In this document: positions 11,021 to 18,616 of the stretch, in pieces | Position numbering within the stretch: position 1 is the first letter of the stretch | How the letters are laid out: every line of letters begins with the position of its first letter | Origin: Glandiceps talaboti | Taxonomy: Eukaryota > Hemichordata > Enteropneusta > Spengelidae | Reading direction: 5' to 3' | Length of the DNA: 21,000 nt | Assembly (NCBI RefSeq): GCF_964340395.1 | Contig: NC_135571.1 | Span: forward strand, 500,001 to 521,000 | Notes under the pieces: generated by a model | What the model was told of the DNA's origin: nothing | The model's input: the letters and a program-made list of their open reading frames with translations, nothing else | Database searches by the model: none | Program-made: the position numbers and the translations under genes

Positions 11021-11746
11021 AATAATAATAATACAAACAAGAACAAAGGTGACTTTATAAATTATCATTTAAAGTTTGGATCGTCCAGTGCGTGCCCATT
11101 CCCGTACACTCTCCATATCACCTTAATCAGTTGACCGTCTTGCTGGACAAAAAGATTTACCAAATCTTCAACAGTGTTACAATGAAACATTGTAAAAATG
11201 CCCCGGAAGCCAACCCAGGTAATTTTATTTGCAACAAATCTCAGAATCTACATTGAATAATAAATGATGAAATACTTACTAAACGTTTTGGTTGGGTCTA
11301 GTTTATAATATACTTTTGCATCAGGCCACTTCATAATATCATACCAAATGGCAGCTCTCTTTCTGCAAAGTACAGTGAATATGTTGATCAATAATGAGTA
11401 TAAACGTGACGGAGAACATCACGACTCAGTATATTGCACGGCCATAGGGGGCACTTGCCACTGCAGGTACAAAACTACCTGTCACCAACTCAAAGGTAAA
11501 CTCGGCATACACACTCTAAAAGCTTCATACAACAACAGGCATGTATAGACTGTCACAAATACTCATTTGTTCCACGGACTATCAGAGACTGGAACAGTTT
11601 ACCACAGGATATCATCAACATAACAGATCCCGAACAATTCAAACATTAGCATTATCAGCATACAACAGAGCCCAGGACAGCAACATCAAGGACTAATAAC
11701 AATCATTTGCATACACCACATCCTACTCGTTTAGTTTATATGTATG

Positions 11747-11843
<97 letters not shown>

Positions 11844-13710
11844 CTCTCTTACATATCGTACCTGGTCGGTCCCTTTGACTTTAACTCAGGAGGCAGAATG
11901 ATGTCACCTTCAATTGTACCAGCTACCATCAAAATGACATGTAAATAATTAGTGTATGTATGTATGTATGTATGAATGTATGTATGTATGTATGTATGTA
12001 TGTATGTATGTATGTATGTATGTATGTATGTATGTATGTATGTATGTATGTACATTGTATGTATGTATGTATGTATGTATGTATGTATGTATGTATGTAT
12101 GTATGTATGTATGTATGTATGTATGTACCCAAACACCCATCTATACAAAAACATATAAACCGTGTGGCAAATTGACAAACTCCATACTTTCATGCAAGTT
12201 ACAGTAGATTGTACAATATATTTAGAATGCCTGTACTTTGCTTAGTTCTATCACAGACAAGTAAGAAACTTGTCTGTGGTTCTACAATATATTATATAAA
12301 TACCCAAGTAAATACTCTTTACTTACGAATGTTCTCACTCTGTTTTTCAATAATTCCAGAAACTGAATTTTCCTCAGCAATTAGTGCTTTCTCTTTTGCA
12401 ACTTTCTCTTTCTTCAGTTTTTTAATTGCGTGTTTGTCAGCTGGCAAAGATGTTCAAAATTAGTCAACGTTACTATGGCTACGTACGTACATGCACAACT
12501 CCTTTTTGCGTATTGTAACAAATATCTGGAAAATACTACAAAAAACCTGTTCAAAGTTGAAAATTGAATAAAATATTACACAACAATGCCAACGAAAGCC
12601 AATGTAAATGGTAGCACAAACTGGCCTCCGATAACAGTAAATGTATTGACCGAAATAGAAGGAAAATAGAGGAGGGCAAGATATTAGTTCAGGAGCACAA
12701 GAAATACGCTGTTCACTGCACGCCGTCATCGTTTAGACTCCCCAGATGTGATGGGTGGTTGCCCATAGTTACAAGACTCACGTGACTAAATCACCGCCTA
12801 ACTTCCTGCAACTGACTGACATACAAAAATAGTCGGATAACCGCACCTGAAATTCAGGGATCTTTCACATTTCTCAGCCAGATACCGAGTATATGACTGC
12901 CCACAAGTGCTGACTGAGGGCGCTAAAATGTCCCAATATTTCGTAACAGTATTGTACATCCCATGTACTACTAGCTGCTACACTGGAACGGTTTGTTTTA
13001 AGGCTGGGGTCAGATACAAAGTCTTTTTATAAGTAAATGACCAATATTAAGTGAATATATCTCTGGTTATGTGATGAAAAATGGTCCCAGTAGCAAATCA
13101 GTAAAGCAAATGTGTAGAGTATTTGTTATTGTACGTAGAGTAACAACCTTTTTACAGTTTTTGCATCTTTTGCAATCTATTGACGTTTGACCAATGCCTA
13201 ACCGTTCAAATACTTCTACATTGGCTACTCTTATATATATTTTACGAATGGATTTTAAACAATTGATCAATGGCTACCTTTTGACCACTAGCTGTTCTTT
13301 CAAAATGTTGACCAATAGCAGTTCTTTCAATCTTTTGACCACTAGCTGTTCTTTTATACTTATACTATTTCAAACGCTTTCAAATGTGATTCGTAATAAT
13401 ATTTGCATATAATTTGCATATCTACCTATGTCACCGACGGCACATATGTATTGGTTAACATCATCACAATTTGCATATTGCCATAGTAATTTTTCTTTCT
13501 TTGCGTTTGGTACAACGAGTACACAGTTGTTGTCTTCCGAGTTGTTATCGTCCTCGCTCCAGGGGTAGACCTTATTTGGTTTAAACTTGCCAAGTTTTTC
13601 ACCATCCACCCAATATGGATGTGTTTCTACGGCCAGCTCGTGTAGACCTATCCATGCTGTGATGTTGCTTTATTTGATAAAATGGAATAATCATGAGAGC
13701 ATTTGTTCTC

Positions 13711-13757
<47 letters not shown>

Positions 13758-14062
13758 ATATATACACATTGTACATACTTAATACACACGTACACGCGCG
13801 CACGCTCGCCCCCCCCCCCACACACACACATACATACACATACACATACATACACATACATACATACATACATACATACATACATACATACATACATACA
13901 TACATACATACATACATACACACACACATACACACACACATTCATGCATGCATGCATGCATGCATACATACATACATACATACATACATACATACATACA
14001 TACATACATACATACAGACATACGTACACACACATACATACATACATACATACATACATACA

Positions 14063-14096
<34 letters not shown>

Positions 14097-14670
14097 CATA
14101 CATCTACTTACTTAGCCGCCCATTCGTCGATTGCTTTCCGTAGAGTACGTTTTTCAAGTTTGACTAAAGTGCCGTTTAATTGTGTTTCACCTTTCAGTTG
14201 TTCGCATTGTTGACGTGCTTCTTGCCAAGACAGGCGATCCTCCGATAAAATAAAACAAACTCCATGGAGATCTACAGTGCAGGTATTAGTTCTTGTGAAG
14301 CCTTGGATGGAAGATAGATAGATTGTAAAAAAAAGTAATGATATATGTAATGATAAATATCTTCATAATATGCAGATTATTGTCCAGATATATTCATGGT
14401 CTAAATAATGCTATAGATTCTTTAAGTGTGTTTTGATGATAATGAGAGTGTTGATTTGATAATATTTGAACCTTAAAGATTTGTGCGGCGTCTCCTAATA
14501 AGTGTTAAAGGTAACGTTGTTATTACGTGTTTCTTCAACCTTGTTAATAGTCAAGATGTAGAAGCATTATTAGAAATAAAGAAAACAGAACTTAACGTAC
14601 CATCAGCCAACGATGATAACACCAACGCAACTAGGACAGTGGCGAACATTTTTTGATAGACCGAAACCAT
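4774..14670 (-). CDS. Secreted multidomain astacin metalloprotease: CTLD-propeptide-astacin-TSP1-WSC-like-TSP1-CTLD (15 exons, spliced)
   Basis: Joining the 15 exons listed separately gives 2307 nt, 768 codons and a stop, with every splice phase matching. Order by residue: signal peptide 1-24, C-type lectin domain 31-164, lysine/glutamate-rich linker 168-205, astacin propeptide with IEGD (D212), furin-type RKR at 226-228, astacin catalytic domain 229-437, TSP1 444-498, WSC-like module 502-587, TSP1 595-650, C-type lectin domain 656-768. Zinc ligands H322, H326, H332, catalytic E323 and the switch tyrosine Y392 are present, so a secreted zinc endopeptidase held latent by the D212 carboxylate is predicted from astacin family knowledge. 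The lectin and TSP1 modules probably dock it to glycans or matrix (inference). Odd points: Leu replaces the Met-turn methionine, and the last lectin domain lacks its C-terminal cysteines. The start is the first ATG of exon 1. Least certain are the 10071/8834 junction and the 3' end. Confidence 0.82.
5628..5819 (-). CDS. Exon 14: thrombospondin type 1 repeat 2
   Basis: [19 protein letters not shown] starts a TSP1 repeat with the W-x-x-W motif. The C-S-x-x-C-G core is expanded ([12 protein letters not shown]), so it is an atypical repeat; RHRTRKCET and the final cysteines in DCSVDC fit. The acceptor is TTTTGTCAG and the donor G|GTAAGC, phase 1 to 1. Confidence 0.85.
5861..6010 (+). repeat. G-rich dispersed repeat, copy 1
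   Basis: It begins GGGAGCCTTCAGTAATTACA, runs into GGGGGAGGGGG and continues with CCTCCC-containing sequence. A diverged copy in the same orientation lies at 9491-9640. It lies in the intron between exons 13 and 14. Confidence 0.45.
6375..6516 (-). CDS. Exon 13: second half of WSC-like module
   Basis: It encodes [20 protein letters not shown], then KCFS, a Tyr/Gly segment and ECYTGTG. A cysteine at the start, a helix of Ala/Leu, F-G-G-x-C and a final cysteine complete the module begun in the previous exon. The acceptor ATTTCAG is good and the donor is G|GTACAA. Compared with the usual module it lacks the terminal G-G-x-x-x-N-x-V-Y part, so it looks slightly shortened. Confidence 0.75.
6723..6841 (-). 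CDS. Exon 12: first half of WSC-like GCW-R-D module
   Basis: It encodes [15 protein letters not shown], then [14 protein letters not shown] and RDDPAR. This matches the start of the cysteine-rich module found in many invertebrate secreted proteins (pattern GCW-K/R-D...TLEG...G-x-Y...R...P), related in appearance to WSC domains. The acceptor is TTCTGTAG, preceded by a short TA repeat; the donor is GTAAGT; phase 1 in, 0 out. Confidence 0.78.
7129..7314 (-). CDS. Exon 11: thrombospondin type 1 repeat 1
   Basis: [17 protein letters not shown] opens a canonical TSP1 repeat, with the W-x-x-W C-mannosylation motif and C-x-x-T-C-G O-fucose site. It is followed by RNREC, a cysteine in LPCQG, and closing cysteines in RTCMDILC. 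The acceptor is CTTTAAG and the donor A|GTAAGT, phase 1 to 1, a complete module in one exon. Confidence 0.9.
7735..7971. repeat. 20-bp minisatellite (unit near TTACTGCTACACTCATGCAG)
   Basis: About 11 imperfect units with ACTC/ACTG/AGCC and ATGCAG/TTGCAG variants. It lies in the intron between exons 10 and 11. Confidence 0.9.
8384..8575 (+). repeat. Imperfect duplication, offset about 141 bp
   Basis: CTTTAGAAGTAGCTG followed by CAGGTCGCAGGTCACATG recurs as CTTTAGAAGTCGCTG with CAGGTCTAGGTCACGTG. Smaller TTTTGAAAG repeats lie between. The plus-strand frame at 8184-8522 that spans it looks like chance and is not called a gene. Confidence 0.4.
8624..8834 (-). CDS. Exon 10: astacin Met-turn region and end of protease domain
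   Basis: It encodes [16 protein letters not shown] and later [21 protein letters not shown], matching astacin Y-D-Y-x-S-x-M-H-Y and I-G-Q-R-x-x-L-S-x-x-D-I-x-x-x-N-x-L-Y-x-C. The methionine of the Met-turn is Leu (SLLHY). The donor is A|GTAAGT. To stay in frame with exon 9 the acceptor must be GAGAG just before AGC. The better-looking TTTACAG site 8 bases upstream needs an incoming phase-1 exon, so an extra small exon in the 1.2-kb intron remains possible. Confidence 0.82.
9050..9190 (+). mobile_element. tRNA-derived SINE fragment
   Basis: A perfect pol III B-box core, GGTTCGAGCCCC, lies at 9125-9136 and is followed by GTCGCTGCCA, close to the 3' end of tRNA-Leu. About 55 bases upstream CCAGTGTGGTGAAC looks like a degenerate A box. 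The arms do not fold into a proper tRNA, so a SINE head rather than a tRNA gene is favoured. It lies in the intron between exons 9 and 10. Confidence 0.5.
9491..9640 (+). repeat. G-rich dispersed repeat, copy 2, with a 14-G run
   Basis: It starts GGAAGCCGTCAGTATTTA and runs into GAGGAGGG, a run of 14 G at 9526-9539 and GGGGGAGGGGG. It resembles the copy at 5861-6010. The run of G tracts could form a quadruplex. Confidence 0.5.
9697..9948 (+). mobile_element. Candidate LTR end plus tRNA-Leu primer binding site
   Basis: TGGTGGCAGCGGTGGGATT at 9930-9948 is, from what I know of animal tRNA-Leu, the exact complement of its 3' end including CCA. It directly follows CA, the usual last dinucleotide of an LTR. 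The left LTR border is not identified, and no gag or pol follows before exon 9, so this would be a truncated element or small non-autonomous LTR relic. A related sequence, ACCCCATCGCTGCCACCA, lies at 9678-9695. Confidence 0.45.
10072..10118 (-). CDS. Exon 9: short astacin C-terminal subdomain exon
   Basis: A 47-nt exon with acceptor TTTGACAG and donor GTAAGAG. It encodes [16 protein letters not shown], which fits the astacin segment after N-x-x-x-G where N-F-x-K usually occurs. The intron to exon 8 is only 51 bases. Phase in is 1 and phase out is 0. Confidence 0.68.
10170..10348 (-). CDS. Exon 8: astacin zinc-binding active site
   Basis: The frame contains [19 protein letters not shown], the full astacin signature HExxHxxGFxHExxRxDRD. 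H322, H326 and H332 bind zinc and E323 is the general base. C294 and C314 are the usual disulphide cysteines. The acceptor is GTTAACAG and the donor G|GTAGGT. Codons reading upstream past the acceptor run into a CAGA repeat and are not coding. Confidence 0.93.
10396..10447. repeat. (CAGA)n microsatellite
   Basis: About 13 perfect tetranucleotide units, 48 bases upstream (minus strand) of the acceptor of the active-site exon. Confidence 0.95.
10841..10958 (-). CDS. Exon 7: N-terminal subdomain of astacin
   Basis: The encoded [20 protein letters not shown] is a clear match to the astacin helix and strand I-x-x-A-M-x-x-I/W-E-x-x-T-C-x-x-F. The acceptor is TTTTAAAG and the donor GG|GTAAGT. On the minus strand the acceptor is preceded almost directly by a long (GTT)n/(ATT)n repeat, which takes the place of a normal pyrimidine tract. 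Confidence 0.85.
10972..11032. repeat. (AAC)n(AAT)n microsatellite
   Basis: About 15 AAC units followed by 4 to 5 AAT units. On the minus strand this is (ATT)n(GTT)n ending about 13 bases before the acceptor of exon 7. Confidence 0.95.
11065..11247 (-). other. Unassigned open frame of 60 codons in an intron
   Basis: Between TAG at 11248-11250 and TGA at 11065-11067 the minus strand reads a protein-like frame including [34 protein letters not shown] and GHALDD. It cannot be spliced in phase with exon 6, and the space to the exon 6 donor is too small for an intron. It may be a coding relic of a mobile element. I do not recognise it. Confidence 0.25.
11280..11362 (-). CDS. Exon 6: activation site and N-terminus of mature astacin
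   Basis: With the two bases from exon 5 this exon starts R-K-R and then [17 protein letters not shown]. The basic triplet is a furin-type cleavage site, and the mature domain would start at Ala229, as usual in astacins. The KWP...VYY strand matches the astacin W-P-x-x-x-V-P-Y region. The acceptor is TTTGCAG and the donor A|GTAAGT. Confidence 0.83.
11545..11695 (+). mobile_element. LINE reverse-transcriptase C-terminal tail, decayed
   Basis: The frame reads [20 protein letters not shown], then DPEQFKH and a stop; a shifted frame continues [15 protein letters not shown] before a stop near 11697. The motif Y-S-F-x-P-R-T-I-R-x-W-N-x-L-P is a hallmark of the end of non-LTR retrotransposon ORF2 in many animals. 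It is on the strand opposite to the host gene, followed by the TATG/TA microsatellite. The body likely extends left to about 11390 in a degraded form. Confidence 0.7.
11738..11841. repeat. (TATG)n then (TA)n microsatellite
   Basis: Three TATG units and then about 45 TA units. It ends 21 bases from exon 5. Confidence 0.97.
11862..11922 (-). CDS. Exon 5: astacin propeptide with aspartate-switch motif
   Basis: This 61-nt exon encodes [24 protein letters not shown] fits the astacin propeptide motif F-x-G-D, whose aspartate (D212 here) binds the catalytic zinc and keeps the zymogen latent. The first Phe of the motif is Ile. The acceptor is GGTAG and the donor AG|GTACGA. The exon is squeezed between a 91-bp TA tract 21 bases downstream and a TATG tract about 30 bases upstream. 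It is not a multiple of three, so skipping it would shift frame. Confidence 0.75.
11953..12127. repeat. (TATG)n microsatellite with central TACATTGTATG interruption
   Basis: About 40 TATG units interrupted once near 12051 by TACATTG. The same type of interruption occurs in the tract at 15352-15700. Confidence 0.97.
12252..12278. other. Perfect 11-bp hairpin with 5-base loop
   Basis: CACAGACAAGT (12252-12262) and ACTTGTCTGTG (12268-12278) are exact reverse complements around AAGAA. It lies in an intron, about 50 bases beyond the exon 4 donor. Confidence 0.8.
12327..12440 (-). CDS. Exon 4: charged linker, possible short coiled coil
   Basis: The exon has acceptor TTTGCCAG, donor C|GTAAGT, and phase 1 at both ends. 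It encodes 38 residues very rich in Lys and Glu ([16 protein letters not shown]), followed by a Ser/Glu segment. No domain is recognised. It connects lectin domain 1 to the astacin propeptide and could form a short charged helix or coiled coil. Its place in the gene rests on phase continuity and splice sites rather than homology. Confidence 0.7.
13279..13357. repeat. Three tandem copies of a 27-bp unit (TTGACCACTAGCTGTTCTTT)
   Basis: TTGACC(A)CTAGCTGTTCTTT occurs at about 13280, 13307 and 13335, with CAATAGCAG in the middle copy. It lies in the intron after exon 3. Confidence 0.8.
13426..13667 (-). CDS. Exon 3: second half of C-type lectin domain 1
   Basis: The frame reads AWIGLHEL, then YWVDG, then a cysteine in [14 protein letters not shown], and finally YICAV. 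These are the beta-strand and cysteine landmarks of the C-terminal half of a C-type lectin domain. The acceptor AATAAAG is weak in pyrimidines but keeps phase with exon 2 and restores the WIGL core; the donor is G|GTAGAT. There is an N-glycosylation sequon (N88-I-T). The calcium/sugar motifs EPN or QPD, and WND, are not present in canonical form. Confidence 0.82.
13714..14100. repeat. Compound (CA)n, C-run and (CATA)n microsatellite
   Basis: CA units to about 13755, a run of C at 13810-13818, then CATA units broken by CATG and CAGA/CGTA variants to 14100. It fills most of the intron between exons 2 and 3. The long His/Thr/Ile frames on plus and Cys/Val/Met frames on minus are artefacts. Confidence 0.97.
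14112..14301 (-). CDS. Exon 2: first half of C-type lectin domain 1
   Basis: The acceptor CCATCCAAG follows a T/C-rich tract and the donor is GTAAGT. The frame gives a long-form C-type lectin start: C31 and C38, an RLSW-EA helix, C49 and a hydrophobic TLVKLE strand. An alternative acceptor, CTGTAG, lies 30 bases further in and keeps frame but would lose C31, so I prefer the upstream site. The donor sits only 11 bases from the end of a CATA microsatellite. Confidence 0.78.
14601..14670 (-). CDS. Exon 1: start codon and signal peptide
   Basis: The first ATG opens 23 codons. After a short polar stretch with one lysine comes a run of Ala, Val and Leu ending in SSLADG, a classic cleavable signal peptide. 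The donor is GTACGT directly after the first base of codon 24 (phase 1). A second in-frame ATG at codon 8 would also leave a signal peptide. Upstream on the minus strand a TTTTAG about 20 bases before the ATG could be the acceptor of a 5' UTR intron. Confidence 0.8.
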
Positions 14671-14928
14671 TCCCTTCCAAAACTTATAGCTAAAATGCAA
14701 AACATTATAAACTTAAATTCAAAGAAAATCAATTGCTAGGCAACAGTGTTATAATAAGAGATAAAGTAATTATGCATTATCCACGCCCGTCTAGTATCAG
14801 CAAACATATCAACAATGGAAAACAAATAATCTACTAACGCTATACTCCCCAGAAACGTTACCAAGATTACTACATTTTCTTCCTCCACAATTTACAACGA
14901 AAATCATAAAAACTGAAACAAAACGTAG
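14671..14928. other. Probable 5' flank of the protease gene, no gene seen
   Basis: AT-rich sequence immediately upstream (minus strand) of the start codon. No TATA box at a confident position. A TTTTAG just before the start may be a 5' UTR acceptor. Confidence 0.4.
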
Positions 14929-15080
14929 CTACAGACTCATCATCGACCTAGGCTACAGACTCGTCATCGACCTAGGCTACAGACTCGTCATCGACCTAGG
15001 CTACAGACTCGTCATCGACCTAGGCTACTGACTCGTCATCGACCTAGGCTACAGACTCGTCATCGACCTAGGCTACAATA
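14929..15080. repeat. 24-bp tandem array (CTACAGACTCGTCATCGACC...)
   Basis: Six full copies start at 14929, 14953, 14977, 15001, 15025 and 15049, with a partial seventh. Each carries a CCTAGG palindrome and, on the minus strand, GATGACGAGTC. It is 260 to 410 bases upstream of the protease start codon. Confidence 0.95.
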
Positions 15081-15351
15081 TACAGCTCTATAATGGATAC
15101 AGAATAACTTTGCTATGTGTCTACATTAACAATTCACATTCAAGGGGATTTGGACACGAATTCTCGAGTTATAATATCGATTGGTATTTTACAAAGCGTT
15201 TAGATAATATTGTTTTATTATACACAATTACCTGATTAAAAGAACCATTATTGTTTGAATATACACCTCTTTAATTCAAGCTGTTCCGTAGTTCAAAAAA
15301 AAGTAGGTCCTTTCAATTTATAGCCCTGATCGAATGCCATTGTCATGGTAC

Positions 15352-15369
15352 GCGAATGTGTATGTGTGT

Positions 15370-15417
<48 letters not shown>

Positions 15418-15638
15418 GTGTATGTGTCTGTATGTGTGTGTGTGTGTGTGTGTGTATGTGTGTATGTATGTATGTATGTATGTATGTATGTATGTATGTA
15501 TGTATGTATGTATGTATGTATGTACATTGTATGTATGTACAATGTATGTATGTATGTATGTATGTATGTATGTATGTATGTATGTATGTATGTATGTATG
15601 TATGTATGTATGTATGTATGTATGTATGTATGTATGTA

Positions 15639-15669
<31 letters not shown>

Positions 15670-15700
15670 TTGTCTGTGTGTGTGTGTTTGTGTATGTGTA
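15352..15700. repeat. Compound (TG)n and (TATG)n microsatellite
   Basis: TG/TATG units to about 15465, TATG units with TACATTG and TACAATG interruptions near 15523-15545, then TATGTG units. Apparent frames of 100 to 140 residues are repeat artefacts. Confidence 0.97.
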
Positions 15701-16240
15701 TATGTCAAACAATTATGACGTAACGTATACTATGACCAGTCTGCATCTACAAATTTGCATAAATCAACTTTAGTTTTACAAAGTTAACGTTTTAACCCTT
15801 TCCAATAGAGTTCTCTAACTAATCTAACATCTAACAGTGAATATCCTTTTTTCCTTTTATGTTCATACTTTCAACATTTGAATGTTATTATAATTACTAT
15901 TACACGTACAACCATGTTGCCCAATCCAAACATCCCACAAATGTACGATTAACAGTCCGTACTTCTTTCATATCTGGTATTTACACATTGAAATAAAGTA
16001 TATAGTAAAACCAACATTAACACCTTATTGAGAGGTAATCTGATATTAAATATAACTCGTTCAATAAAGTTCTTTCATATTTCCGATTAGGGTTAAGATC
16101 CCCTATCTGTCAAACTTCAACACTGACCAACTTTAATACGCGCTCACTTCCAGGTATATTACAATATTCATCTTCTTAGTACAGACCGACATTCGTAACC
16201 AATTCAAACTATACACAACTAACAAGACTCTGCTACTGTC
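15701..16240. other. AT-rich stretch, no gene seen
   Basis: No exon-like frame or repeat recognised on either strand. Confidence 0.5.
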
Positions 16241-16420
16241 GACAGAATTCAACGTATAATGGCCGCATATTTTGAAATTGCGCTCCCGTCCGGAATTCTT
16301 TACCCATGCAACTAGACACTTTCAAGAACAAGTTGAAAAAAAGGATTCTGTGTAGATTAAGCCCCTTTGGTGCTAATGAAGAGAACAGTATTATAGTTAT
16401 GGAGTTTGGAGATATATATA
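16241..16420 (+). mobile_element. Decayed LINE reverse-transcriptase tail (possible)
   Basis: The frame reads RNSLPMQLDTFKNKLKKRI, resembling the W-N-S-L-P...L-x-T-F-K-x-x-L end of non-LTR ORF2. Upstream the frame is broken by a stop (RIF, stop, NCAPV). The conserved W is missing. It is followed by ATTA repeats. Confidence 0.35.
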
Positions 16421-16519
16421 ATTAATTAATTAATTTGATTCATTGTTTGATTGATCAGTTAATCAGAAGGACAGAACTTTCAACAAAAATACTTTAGGTC
16501 TAACTTCTTTGACTTCTCA

Positions 16520-16735
16520 CCCACCAACCCACCCACCCATACATGCATGCATACATACATACATACATACATACATACATACATACATACATACATACAC
16601 ATACATACATACGTACATACGTACGTACGTACGTACGTACGTACGTACGTACATATATGCATGCAGGCAGGCAGACAGGCAGGCAGGCAGGCAGGCAGAC
16701 AGACAGATGGACGGACGGACGGACAGACAGACAGC
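16520..16735. repeat. Stepwise compound tetranucleotide array
   Basis: CCCA, CATG, CATA, CGTA (16612-16651), CAGG, CAGA, CGGA and CAGA units follow one another, most steps being a single-base change of the unit. Confidence 0.95.
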
Positions 16736-16863
16736 TAGTCAGTTTCAATTTGAAGCAATTTAGTCGACATGGACACCTCAGCATGATACAAGATGAATTT
16801 AGAAATGTTCTACAAGATCGAAAACGGCGTTTAAAATGAACTTTGTATCTTTATTCCAATAAA
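16736..16863 (+). other. Short open frame followed by AATAAA
   Basis: After the microsatellite the frame reads SFNLKQFSRHGHL and IQDEFRNVLQDRKRRLK, a stop at 16837-16839, and AATAAA at 16858-16863. It could be the 3' end of a gene or retrocopy. I recognise no family and the support is weak. Confidence 0.2.
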
Positions 16864-17326
16864 ACTAATGTTGTACCTCGTTTGTTCGACTTGTATGGTG
16901 CATTAGACAACTACCCGCTGCAGTTCGGTATACTAAATGACTGACGCAAGCATGTATAATAAAATAACAAGTTTACTTCTTAAAGTATTAAAATGCTCAA
17001 TAGGGGTTATTTTATAACTAGCTTTAGCCTTAAAAAATAACTAATACAAAAGTACAATCTTTTTGTAAATGATTGTGAAACTGTAGGTCCTATTTCATCA
17101 ATAAGCTTATTGCGAATATGAAATATAGGGATAACTTACCCACAGCTGTGTTCTGTATTAATGTGCACTAAATAATGCCAATAAACAGCCAATGTGTTGG
17201 TATGACACCCCTACTCTATTTAACACAATTCCATTGGACAATTTACTAATAATTAGTATTAAGTGGTCATAAATTATTACTGTTGATTCATGGGAAATAC
17301 ATTACACCAATATCATATTTTAAAAT
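16864..17326. other. AT-rich stretch, no gene seen
   Basis: No supported exon, RNA gene or repeat. Confidence 0.5.
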
Positions 17327-17327
17327 T

Positions 17328-17525
<198 letters not shown>

Positions 17526-17553
17526 ATATTTTTGTGTATAACTACTATGGAAT

Positions 17554-18616
<1,063 letters not shown>

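Noticed and set aside
11849-12193. Several frames of 60-114 residues of IHTY or MYVC repeats
   Set aside because: They are translations of the TATG microsatellite in every frame and both strands. The only real coding here is exon 5.
13587-14213. A 208-residue plus-strand frame and its minus-strand partners
   Set aside because: It consists of CA/CATA simple repeats and overlaps lectin exons 2 and 3, which lie on the other strand and have domain support.
15293-15773. His/Thr-rich and Cys/Val-rich frames up to 142 residues
   Set aside because: Simple-sequence artefacts of TG/TATG repeats.
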